This document shows positions 53,337 to 61,478 of a DNA stretch of 64,000 nt, piece after piece. Positions within the stretch are counted from its first letter, which is position 1, and each line of letters opens with the position of its first letter. Both the position numbers and the translations under genes were made by a program. Below the pieces are notes generated by a model, which was not told the origin of the DNA, did no database searches, and was given only the letters and a program-made list of their open reading frames with translations. This DNA comes from JAEXNA01 sp037189585 (GTDB lineage: Bacteria > Vulcanimicrobiota > Xenobia > Xenobiales > JADMJV01). The stretch spans positions 1 to 64,000 of the forward strand of contig JBBCJA010000004.1 in assembly GCA_037189585.1 (NCBI GenBank), given 5' to 3'.

Positions 53337-54380
53337 GTGGCGAAGGCTTTAGACCCCAAAGCTGTCGGCCGAGCTCTTTCCTGGTTAGACCAGGTCGGCT
53401 TCCGCCAAACCTCACGGTGCCCGCTGTTCACCGCCCGTTGCTGGTCTCCGCTGTTGGAACGGCGGGCCTGGAAGCGCTACCGTCAGGGGTTTTGCAACCT
53501 CGAGGAGGTGGCGGTTCCCAGATGGTATTGGCAAAGTCTTCCTTTCCCTCTGGACCAACTTTTTCGCGCGTTAACTCTCGACTCCACCGTTGCCGAAGAC
53601 AACGTTCCTACCGAACTCCGAGAACTGCTCAACCGCGCCGGCAAACCCTTGTTCAGAGTCATCTCTCGCTTTGGTCGCTACGTCCTGGCCAGTCGCGGCG
53701 ACGATAGCGGAGACGACCACGTCTACTTCGGCGACGACACCCTCTACTTGATGCAGCGAGGGCGCGAGCTACTCAAGCTCGTTGCTCAAGAACAGGACGT
53801 CAGAGCTCTCGACCTGTGCTGCGGCGGCGGCGGCGTAGGGCTCGCGCTCCCTCTTTTCTCAGGGACCCTGCTGGGGGTCGATATCAATCCCGCCGCCATC
53901 GCGTTGGCGAGATTGGCGGTGAGCGCGCAAGGTCTGAATAACTATCGCTATCACCTCGGCTCGGTGGATGAGGTTGTGGAAGAGACCTACGACCTGGTCA
54001 TCGGAAATCCACCCACCCTACCTCCGGAGCTGGGCGGGATCAGCACCGTCTACGCTACGGGACCGACGGGGCGCTGGCTGGACTGGCTGGAGAAATTCCA
54101 ACGAAGCCTTTCTCCCCGAGGGCGCCTCTTGGTGACGGTCTTTAGCGTGGCCGACGGCCCCGGACCAGGCGCCAAAGACCCCCTTCGTCCGGCCTTGTCC
54201 CAGCGGCTCACCCGCCCCTATCTCTACACCATACGGCGCCAGTACCCCATCGCTTCCGGTCAATGGCTTCGTCACATCGCTCTGGAACTACTACCGGAAG
54301 GAAAAGATGTTGGTGAGCGTTTCGTCAAGGCAGCCCCGAGTTTTCAGCTGCCCGCGCTGCATTGGCGACGGCGAGACTGA
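53337..54380 (+). CDS. Class I SAM-dependent methyltransferase
   Basis: A 347-aa protein. The catalytic domain (about residues 160-330) has motif I ALDLCCGGGGVGLAL (D in VDINP for SAM) and motif IV YDLVIGNPPTLPP, an N-P-P-x pattern seen in amino-methylating enzymes (N6-adenine or N5-glutamine types such as PrmC, RsmC). The N-terminal about 150 residues are of unknown type. GTG start. Substrate may be RNA, DNA or protein glutamine. Confidence 0.8.
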   Translation: MAKALDPKAVGRALSWLDQVGFRQTSRCPLFTARCWSPLLERRAWKRYRQGFCNLEEVAVPRWYWQSLPFPLDQLFRALTLDSTVAEDNVPTELRELLNRAGKPLFRVISRFGRYVLASRGDDSGDDHVYFGDDTLYLMQRGRELLKLVAQEQDVRALDLCCGGGGVGLALPLFSGTLLGVDINPAAIALARLAVSAQGLNNYRYHLGSVDEVVEETYDLVIGNPPTLPPELGGISTVYATGPTGRWLDWLEKFQRSLSPRGRLLVTVFSVADGPGPGAKDPLRPALSQRLTRPYLYTIRRQYPIASGQWLRHIALELLPEGKDVGERFVKAAPSFQLPALHWRRRD

Positions 54381-55694
54381 TCAGTCGCGGTGATGAAACC
54401 AAACGCCGTCCCGAAAAAAGGCTCTTCCTTCAGCCGCCAGCTTCTTGAGATGGTGCCCTACGTTGGCCCGAGCCGCGGGAACCAGGCGAGAATCCAGACC
54501 GCGGTAGAGAATCTCCGTTAGCCGTTCCAGGCTGACCGGACCCCCTTGTTGCTCTAAACACGTCAGAACCTGGCGTTCCCGTTCCGCCCTGTGCTCGAGC
54601 GCGATGCCGAAAGGGTCTCCCCCCTCGCCGTAGGGCGGCCCGTGCGAGGGAATGACCAACGAGCAATGCAGGTCTCGCATTCGCTGGAGAGAGTCGAGAT
54701 AGGCGACCAGATCTCCGTTGGAAGAGGGGATAACGATAGAGGAGAGACTACTGATCAAGTCCGCGGCGAGCAGCGTCTTCCTCTGCGGAACTTGCAAGGC
54801 CAGGTGGCCCGGAGCGTGGCCCGGTGTCCAATGTGCGACGAGGCTCATGCCGGGTTCGATCTCCAAGCTCTCCCCATCCTCGAAAAAAATCGGCTGAGGA
54901 AAGCCCTCGGGCAAAAGGGGAGCGGTGACGCGATGGCACCACAGGGGCAAATGAGACAATCCCAGAGCGGGATAGCCCGCCAGGTGGTCCGGGTGATGAT
55001 GGGTCAACACCACCCCTATGACCTCCGCGCCGTCCCTCTCGCGACGTTCAAGCTCTTGGAGAAGGACCGTGGGGTCTGGCCCTCCCGGGTCGATCACCAC
55101 CAGGCGCTTTTTTCCCACAAGCAGGGCGTTGGTCCAGGCGGCCGGAGGCATGGCCCCCGACTCCAAAGGGATCACCGTGATCCCGTCGACCAGGGGTAAA
55201 ATCTGCTGCTGGACCAAAGGCGGGGGGGCGAAAGCTACCGGCTCCTCCGGCCACTCAGCTGTTCCGTCCTGGATCTCGCGCCAGGCCAAGAGTTGACGAT
55301 AGGTGGGAGGGGCCAACTGGAGCTCTCCACAGTCGCGCAGGGAGAGAACTTCGGCGATATCGAACCAGCGTCCTCGTCGAAGCTCGCAGTCGTCGGCAAC
55401 AGGCTCCTCGCCCTCAGAGAGTTCACAAGCGTAGATACGGGTATCGAAGCGAACCAACGCGTAGGCCGGGGTGATGGCCCTATCCAGCGGACGCAAGGGA
55501 CCGCTCAAAACGAGGCCGGTCTCTTCTTGGACCTCTCGGTGCGCCGCCGTCTCGTGGTCCTCCCCCGAATCGCAAGCGCCTCCGGGAAAGACCCAGAACC
55601 CTGGAAGAAATCTCGTCTGTCCACGTTGCCCCAGCCAGACCTGGCGCTCGCGGTACAAAAGGACGGCGGCGGATTGGCGAAGGCCTATTCCCAC
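54381..55694 (-). CDS. Nudix-metallo-beta-lactamase fusion
   Basis: A 437-aa protein. Nudix domain about residues 1-140 with the box GGACDSGEDHETAAHREVQEETG. Metallo-beta-lactamase domain about 170-370: THHHPDHLAGYPALG, GHAPGHLAL, DLISSL and PSHGPP supply zinc ligands. A C-terminal winged helix (about 375-435) follows. The MBL part resembles LACTB2-like hydrolases. Two hydrolases in one chain suggest successive steps on a nucleotide- or CoA-type substrate, not proven. It overlaps the PlsC gene upstream by ten bases. Confidence 0.85.
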   Translation of the reverse strand: MGIGLRQSAAVLLYRERQVWLGQRGQTRFLPGFWVFPGGACDSGEDHETAAHREVQEETGLVLSGPLRPLDRAITPAYALVRFDTRIYACELSEGEEPVADDCELRRGRWFDIAEVLSLRDCGELQLAPPTYRQLLAWREIQDGTAEWPEEPVAFAPPPLVQQQILPLVDGITVIPLESGAMPPAAWTNALLVGKKRLVVIDPGGPDPTVLLQELERRERDGAEVIGVVLTHHHPDHLAGYPALGLSHLPLWCHRVTAPLLPEGFPQPIFFEDGESLEIEPGMSLVAHWTPGHAPGHLALQVPQRKTLLAADLISSLSSIVIPSSNGDLVAYLDSLQRMRDLHCSLVIPSHGPPYGEGGDPFGIALEHRAERERQVLTCLEQQGGPVSLERLTEILYRGLDSRLVPAARANVGHHLKKLAAEGRAFFRDGVWFHHRD

Positions 55695-56335
55695 TGGGGA
55701 CGATAGCCCTCTCGGGAAAGCGTCTCGAAGCGACGCCTGAGACGCTCCATGAACTCTTTCTCGTCACCACCCCAATACAGGTGCTCGCCCACAAACATGT
55801 CGAGTAGAAACGGCACCACCATCCCCTCTCCCTTAGGCAACGCGCGACCGGCGCCCTGAAGAAAAATCGGAACGATCGGCACGTCGGGGTGACGAGAAGC
55901 TAGGATAGCGATCCCACGTTTGAAATCTGTCATCTGCTCGGGCTCGCCGCGGGAGCCTTCCGGAAAAAAGATGACGGCGGAGCCCTCGTCGAGAGCCTGG
56001 TCGATGGGGGCTAGAGGGTCGGAATTTTCTCCCCGGTCCTCCTTGTTTCTCCAGATCGGAACGATGTTGAGAACATTGGTGGAAAACCAGGCGCGAACTT
56101 TAGTGGCCAAAAAATAGTCGGCCGCCGCTACCGGCCTCAATACTGGAAAAAGTGATGAGGGACAGGAGATCATCAACAACATCGTGTCGAGATGCGAGTT
56201 GTGGTTGGCCACCAGGATCGCGGGGCCTTGTCTGGGCAGAAGGTTTCGCCTCCTGATGTTGACCCCCAGATAGAGAAAGACCAGGGGCCGGATAAAAAGA
56301 TTGAACCAGAAAAATCGACAAATCTTAGCGAGCAC
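55685..56335 (-). CDS. 1-acyl-sn-glycerol-3-phosphate acyltransferase-like (PlsC family)
   Basis: A 216-aa acyltransferase. Catalytic HX4D motif NHNSHLD near residue 44, and FFPEGSRG (about 122-129) binds the phosphate. An N-terminal hydrophobic helix anchors it. It acylates lysophosphatidate or a related lysolipid. It follows cdsA by 15 bases and belongs to the operon of CDP-alcohol transferase, CdsA and PlsC. Confidence 0.88.
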   Translation of the reverse strand: MLAKICRFFWFNLFIRPLVFLYLGVNIRRRNLLPRQGPAILVANHNSHLDTMLLMISCPSSLFPVLRPVAAADYFLATKVRAWFSTNVLNIVPIWRNKEDRGENSDPLAPIDQALDEGSAVIFFPEGSRGEPEQMTDFKRGIAILASRHPDVPIVPIFLQGAGRALPKGEGMVVPFLLDMFVGEHLYWGGDEKEFMERLRRRFETLSREGYRPQWE

Positions 56336-56350
56336 AGCTTGAGCCCCTCC

Positions 56351-57310
56351 CTAGTAGCACGTGTAGTAGACGAAGTGAAAAAAGAGCGGCGCGGTGTAGG
56401 TCAGGCTATCCACCCGATCCAAGATACCGCCGTGTCCGGGGAGCATCTGGGAGGTATCCTTGATCCCCAAATCGCGCTTGACCGCCGAGACGCAGACGTC
56501 GCCGACGAATCCGAATAGACCGATCCCCAATCCGGCGATGGCCCCCTGCCAGAGCAGTAAAGGTGTCATCCAGTGGCTCAGCACGGTGGCTAGAAGGGTC
56601 GTCGTGACCACGCCCCCGACCAGGCCTTCCCAGGTCTTGTTGGGGCTCACGTTAGGCACCACGCGGCGAGAGCCGAGGGCCTTCCCCCACAGGTACTGAG
56701 CCACGTCGTTGAGCTGCGTCAAGATGATCAAAAAGAGCACCATCGCCGGCCCGTCCCCGTGGGGATTGCGGCCGGCCGGCAGCATCAAGAGAAAACCCAA
56801 ATGAGAGATCGAGAAGACCGTGGTCATCACACCCCAGTGAAGGATGCCGGCCGCCTTGAGAAAGTTCTTGGTATTGCCCGAGAGCACCATGCGTAGCGGG
56901 ACGAAGAGAAAGAGATAGACCGGAACGAAGATGATGAACATTCCGTACCATTCCAGAGCGGCCCACAGATATTGAACCGGAATGGCCAGGTAGAGGTAGA
57001 ACAGAACGTCTCTGTCAGCCCGCCTGGTGGGCGCCAGAGTCAGGAATTCCTTTAGCCCCAGAAAGGAGATCAAGGCGAAGAAAACCAGCGAGGCCCCCGA
57101 CGACAAAAGGATGGCCGAGGACAAAAGTAAGACGATGATCCACCAGGTCCTGAGCCTTTGCACCACCTCGTCGAACTCTCCCGAACCTCCTCGGGAATGG
57201 AGATAGTTGACAATGATGGTGGCCACCACCAGAATTAAGAACAAGCTGGCCAGAGCCCAAAGAACGACCGGGTTGGCGACGGCCTCCGCGGCCGCGACAT
57301 CAAAATTCAT
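56351..57310 (-). CDS. cdsA: Phosphatidate cytidylyltransferase (CdsA/YnbB-like)
   Basis: A 319-aa integral membrane enzyme that makes CDP-diacylglycerol. The C-terminal signature is present: GDVCVSAVKRDLGIKD, then MLPGHGGILDRVDSL. About eight transmembrane helices. The ATG at 57310 has GGAGG upstream and overlaps the end of the CDP-alcohol gene by 11 bases; an extension to 57376 is less likely. Together with its neighbours it makes phospholipids. Length resembles YnbB as well as CdsA. Confidence 0.88.
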   Translation of the reverse strand: MNFDVAAAEAVANPVVLWALASLFLILVVATIIVNYLHSRGGSGEFDEVVQRLRTWWIIVLLLSSAILLSSGASLVFFALISFLGLKEFLTLAPTRRADRDVLFYLYLAIPVQYLWAALEWYGMFIIFVPVYLFLFVPLRMVLSGNTKNFLKAAGILHWGVMTTVFSISHLGFLLMLPAGRNPHGDGPAMVLFLIILTQLNDVAQYLWGKALGSRRVVPNVSPNKTWEGLVGGVVTTTLLATVLSHWMTPLLLWQGAIAGLGIGLFGFVGDVCVSAVKRDLGIKDTSQMLPGHGGILDRVDSLTYTAPLFFHFVYYTCY

Positions 57311-57914
57311 CGGACTGTACCTCCTCAAGACTTCGACCGACACGGCGGGCCACTGTGAAAGCCCCCAGAACCACACCGAGCCAAAGCACGACGGTGACCC
57401 AGATCGCGGGCGAAACTCCCTGACTCAGAGCCAGGCCAAGAGCCCCAAAGAAGAAAGCTCGGTCACTTTTCCCCATGGGACCATCATAGCGACGACTAGC
57501 TCCCTGACTGACCGCGACCACACCGACAAACTCCGTCAAAAAAGCCATCGCGCAAAACCAGAAGACAGCGCTTGAGCAGAACTCCGGCCGGGTCGCCAGC
57601 GGAAGGTAGAGAAAGGCGTCGCTCAAGACATCTCCCAGCTCGTTGAGAAACCCACCCAGAACCGACTTCTGCCCATGCTCGCGAGCCAACATTCCATCGA
57701 TAGCGTTGAGCCCCATTCGTACGAGAAGTGCGATGGGGAGCAATAAGAGGACTTTTGGCGAGGGCACCAGCCAACAGGCGAATCCAACCGCCGCGGACAA
57801 CACCAGGGCCGCCATCGTGACGCCATTGGCCGTCACACCGCCCTTGGCGAGCGTCCGGGTCACGGGACGAAGAAGATTTTGGAATCTTCCTTTGAGTTCA
57901 TAAATACTGGCCAT
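57300..57914 (-). CDS. CDP-alcohol phosphatidyltransferase (YnbA/PgsA-like)
   Basis: A 204-aa membrane enzyme with six helices. The family motif D-G-x2-A-R-x8-G-x3-D-x3-D appears in the segment from DGMLAR to GDVLSD (about residues 73-99), but the third aspartate position reads Asn, which may mark a subfamily with altered metal binding. It joins an alcohol phosphate to CDP-diacylglycerol. First gene of the operon with cdsA and plsC, an order resembling ynbA-ynbB. Confidence 0.85.
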   Translation of the reverse strand: MASIYELKGRFQNLLRPVTRTLAKGGVTANGVTMAALVLSAAVGFACWLVPSPKVLLLLPIALLVRMGLNAIDGMLAREHGQKSVLGGFLNELGDVLSDAFLYLPLATRPEFCSSAVFWFCAMAFLTEFVGVVAVSQGASRRYDGPMGKSDRAFFFGALGLALSQGVSPAIWVTVVLWLGVVLGAFTVARRVGRSLEEVQSDEF

Positions 57915-58009
57915 GGCCTGCGCCGTTCGCGCTTGGAAAGAGGGATTACTGCCGGCCGGTTTCGACTTCCAGGAGTTCCTCGGCTCGAGGTCGCACCAAC
58001 CCTCAACTC

Positions 58010-59365
58010 ATGGCTCGAAAGAAGGCACAAAGTCGTCCCGCGCCGATTCGCGGCTTCGCCCAAGGTCCGGACAAGAAAGGGCGATTCTGGCTCCCGCTCC
58101 CCTCCGGTAAGCCCTTGCTCTTCCATAGCGGCATTCCTGGAGAGGAAGCGTTGGTACGGCGGGGTAAACGAGGCCGGCGAGGTGAACAGGGAGACCTTCT
58201 GCGAGTTGTTGCTCCTCATCCCGACCGGCGTGAGGCGCGGTGCGCGCACTTTGGGGTCTGTGGGGGTTGCACTCTTCAGCAGGTCTCGGAAGAGCGGGCT
58301 CTTGAGATCAAGACATCGGAGCTCTACCGCCGGATTCTTCAGGCTTGTCCCCAGGCCGTGGTCCACCCGCCCGTCCCCTCCCCCACCTCCTGGGCCTATC
58401 GCACCAAGATCGAGTTGAGCTTCTTGCGCGAATCCGACGGAGTCACGAAGCTGGGTTTCCATCGCCGCGGCCGCTTCGATAAACTGGTGGATCTGGGAAG
58501 CTGTTGGCTCTCCTCGCTACCGGCCTCGTCAATTTCAGCTGTTCGAGAATGGTCTCGGCGTCACGGACTGGTCGGCTGGGATAGCCGTCGTGGCGGGGGA
58601 GACCTTCGCTTTCTCCTTTACCGCAAGTCCTCGGTTTCTCCGCAGGACCTGGTCGCTCTCGTGATCGATTCCAGCGCGACACTAACCCAGGAAGCCCGCG
58701 ATGGCTTGATCGAAATTTTTCAAAAGTCCGGTATCCGGGGAGCCGTTCTACTCTGGCAGTCCTCCATCGCGGGAGCCATCGTGCCCGACAAAGAGGAGCC
58801 GCTTTACGGACCACAGACCTGGACGGAGCGCCTCGGGAACCTCGAGTTTGAGCTAGGTTGGCGTTCTTTCTACCAGATCAACCCTCCCGTCTACCAACGA
58901 CTGCTGGAAACCATGCGCCGCTGGCGACGCACTCCCACCGGCGGGCGTATCCTGGATCTTTTTTGCGGAGTCGGCTCGATCGGGCTCTTTCTTCACCAGC
59001 CCGGCGACCGGCTGACGGGGGTGGAACTGGTGGCCCAAGCGGTTTCCGATGCCAAGGTAAGCGCCGACCGCAACGGCATCGAGGCACGCTTCGAGGCCAT
59101 GCCGGCCGAGGATTGGAGCCATCTCGAGACGGATCTTCTCCTGCTGGATCCCCCTCGTTCCGGTTGCCACCCCAAGTTGCTCAAACTGTTGCGCGAAAAA
59201 GCGCCTTCGAAGGAGCTCTTCTATATCTCGTGCAATCCGCACCGATTGTTGGAAGAGATCGAGGACCTTACCACCACTTACCAGCTGCTCGCCTTTCAGG
59301 CGTTCGACTTCTTCCCACAAACCCATCACGTGGAACTTCTGCTGCACTTTCAAGCCAGGGACTAG
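58010..59365 (+). CDS. 23S rRNA (uracil-5-)-methyltransferase family (RlmD/RumA-like)
   Basis: A 451-aa enzyme. N-terminal TRAM-like region (about residues 15-70), 4Fe-4S cluster cysteines C78, C84, C87 (CAHFGVCGGC) and probably C165. The SAM domain has LDLFCGVGSIGLFL and DLLLLDPPRSG. The catalytic Cys is in FYISCNP, followed by FDFFPQTHHVELLLHF. It methylates uridine in 23S rRNA (U1939 in E. coli) or tRNA; the target cannot be told apart here. Confidence 0.9.
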   Translation: MARKKAQSRPAPIRGFAQGPDKKGRFWLPLPSGKPLLFHSGIPGEEALVRRGKRGRRGEQGDLLRVVAPHPDRREARCAHFGVCGGCTLQQVSEERALEIKTSELYRRILQACPQAVVHPPVPSPTSWAYRTKIELSFLRESDGVTKLGFHRRGRFDKLVDLGSCWLSSLPASSISAVREWSRRHGLVGWDSRRGGGDLRFLLYRKSSVSPQDLVALVIDSSATLTQEARDGLIEIFQKSGIRGAVLLWQSSIAGAIVPDKEEPLYGPQTWTERLGNLEFELGWRSFYQINPPVYQRLLETMRRWRRTPTGGRILDLFCGVGSIGLFLHQPGDRLTGVELVAQAVSDAKVSADRNGIEARFEAMPAEDWSHLETDLLLLDPPRSGCHPKLLKLLREKAPSKELFYISCNPHRLLEEIEDLTTTYQLLAFQAFDFFPQTHHVELLLHFQARD

Positions 59366-59374
59366 AGCTCCGGC

Positions 59375-60325
59375 CTAGCGTGTGGTGACGGTGGAGAGCA
59401 TGTCGACAAACTTCTCCGCTGATGTGTCGTCATTGGGCGACAGATCGCGAGCTACCGCGAGGTAAGTCCGTTTTCTCTTGGGATCTATGCGCACAAGCAG
59501 CATAGTCACGTTGTTGGGAGGCGCCAACTCCACCCCGGCCGCTAGAACAAGACTTTGCCCTTTGGTCCGCATCACGCGCGGTTTGGATACTGGTTGACAT
59601 CCAAATCTCCCTAGAAAATCCAAAGCGAGATTCGCGGAGATGTCGAGAAGGTCGCTCTCGTTAGAGATCTCTTTGGGAACATTAAAGCTTAGCCAGGTGA
59701 AAACAGCGGAGCCTCTCTTGAAAAGAGGATCATTCTCGAAACTGACCATGGCATCAACTTTGATGTCGCTATCCCAACTTTTGCTCTCCTTGCCCATCAG
59801 CGCGGTCTTGATCAAGCGGGGGTCTCGGGTCATTTTCATGCCGGTAGGAAGAGTGAAGCCGTAGGCCGCGGTGGAGACAGGCTGCCCCTCGACAACGCGC
59901 TCCTGATCGGGCTTCGTTCGATCGCCGCCGGACAGATCGGCCGGCTTGATATCAAGGCCCGCCCCCACTTTGGGACGAACGGCGAGGTGGATGTCCACCG
60001 TTTGAAACTCGGGATTTTCTTTGACCACGGCGCCTATCGCCGAGGCGATCTGTGTCAAAGGAACCATAATCTTGTCGCCCTGCTTCAGGGTCCGAACGAG
60101 TTTCTCCCCAACGCGCGCCCCCTCCGGCTCGAGCTTGGATTCAAAGTTCAACGCCCACTGCAAAGGCGCTAATTCGACCCAGAGCCCGGTGGAGTCTTTA
60201 AAAACAGCGCCGGAAAAGGGCTGGTTCTTAATGTAGACTTGCTGACCCCAAACCGGTTCGAGGAGCAGAAACATCAGTAATGGGATAGTGATCCGGCAGA
60301 GCATGGGAGTTATGAATTTGACCAC
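59375..60325 (-). CDS. Secreted protein with copper-amine-oxidase-N-like domain
   Basis: A 316-aa protein with a signal peptide (LLMFLLLEPVWG). Residues about 30-120 have the beta pattern of copper amine oxidase N-terminal domains (VYIKNQPF, WVELAPLQWAL, IMVPLTQIA). The rest is unrecognised beta-rich sequence, with FGCQPVSKPRV near residue 240. Probably periplasmic or extracellular. The GTG start at 60325 has GGAGG at 11 bases. Confidence 0.55.
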   Translation of the reverse strand: MVKFITPMLCRITIPLLMFLLLEPVWGQQVYIKNQPFSGAVFKDSTGLWVELAPLQWALNFESKLEPEGARVGEKLVRTLKQGDKIMVPLTQIASAIGAVVKENPEFQTVDIHLAVRPKVGAGLDIKPADLSGGDRTKPDQERVVEGQPVSTAAYGFTLPTGMKMTRDPRLIKTALMGKESKSWDSDIKVDAMVSFENDPLFKRGSAVFTWLSFNVPKEISNESDLLDISANLALDFLGRFGCQPVSKPRVMRTKGQSLVLAAGVELAPPNNVTMLLVRIDPKRKRTYLAVARDLSPNDDTSAEKFVDMLSTVTTR

Positions 60326-60360
60326 GAGTTAACGAAACCTCCGCAGGGTCACGAGGTTCC

Positions 60361-61377
60361 GTGACGAAATTTTCCCTCTTGGACGTTCCCATTTCCAAAC
60401 CAAGCCGCTCGGTGCTTCAAACCTACCGTTCGCCTCGCTCCGCCTCTCGACAGGAGGTGACGATCAAAGCGGCGGATTCCTATTCCGAGGAATCTCTCCA
60501 GAGCTTGGAAGATACCGCCAAAAAAGCGGTCCAGTATTTCCGAAAGAATTTCGGCCCCGTTCATCGCCCTGTCAACTTCGAAGTCGGCGGCTCAGGGCTA
60601 CGCGCGGGATATAACCCCGGCGAGGATACCATCTATCTTCCCGAACTCGGAAACGTTCAGAACGCGGGCCTGGAATCCGCCGACGTCATCAATCACGAGA
60701 TTTTTCACGCTCTGGTCTTGAGCGCCTACCCTAACCTTCCCAGGCCCGGCGGCACGGGGGAGTCGGAAATCGCCATGCATGAGGCTCTGGCCGACTACTT
60801 CGCCTATCAACTGTCTCCCGATCAGCACTTCGGCGAAAACTACCGAACGGACAAATCCCACCTGCGCGACTATCATTCCGACCTCAAACTCAACCTGTCG
60901 CCCGGCAGTCACGCCCAAGGCAACGCCATCACCTCCATGATGCTCGAACACGGGGTGACCAATGAAGAGGTGCGTGACTTTCTCCTGGCCGGAGATTTTC
61001 GTTTGGAGGCGCTGGCCAAAGCCTCCCCTCATTTCCAAGAGGCCTTAAAAGAGGACGCCCAGTTTACCATCGACTCCCAGGTATCGGCTCCCTATCGCCA
61101 GTCGCCCTCTAACAAGTATTGGCTGAAAAGTGACACTCCGTTAGAGATCACATTCTCTCCCAACGAAAAAACGCGAACCTCGCATCCGAACATGCGGGTC
61201 GTTTGGAGCAACAAGCGCGGATACCCCTCCCGCCATTATTCCGTTTTAGAAAACGAGAAGAACACGTTTAGTGTGACGCCGGCGGGAGAGGGCAAGGTCG
61301 AGAAAATGCTGGCCACCTTTTACGACGGCGAAAGCGTCATCGGTTTTCGCCAGTTCTACTTTGGGCTGCGCTCCTAA
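60361..61377 (+). CDS. Putative gluzincin metalloprotease
   Basis: A 338-aa protein with zinc motif NHEIFH (His112, Glu113, His116) and a downstream MHEALADYFAY whose Glu141 and Asp145 fit the ExxxD third ligand of gluzincins. N-terminal 70 residues are low complexity. C-terminal 130 residues are a beta-rich domain. No signal peptide. Peptidase activity is inferred from motifs alone. GTG start. Confidence 0.65.
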   Translation: MTKFSLLDVPISKPSRSVLQTYRSPRSASRQEVTIKAADSYSEESLQSLEDTAKKAVQYFRKNFGPVHRPVNFEVGGSGLRAGYNPGEDTIYLPELGNVQNAGLESADVINHEIFHALVLSAYPNLPRPGGTGESEIAMHEALADYFAYQLSPDQHFGENYRTDKSHLRDYHSDLKLNLSPGSHAQGNAITSMMLEHGVTNEEVRDFLLAGDFRLEALAKASPHFQEALKEDAQFTIDSQVSAPYRQSPSNKYWLKSDTPLEITFSPNEKTRTSHPNMRVVWSNKRGYPSRHYSVLENEKNTFSVTPAGEGKVEKMLATFYDGESVIGFRQFYFGLRS

Positions 61378-61478
61378 AGTAACATTGGTGAGCCGGCGTT
61401 TTCCAAGGCTCTGAGAAAATAGACACTTTTTAGACACTTTCTTTAAGTTCTGGGATCGCCAGCACCCATAATGGGAGT

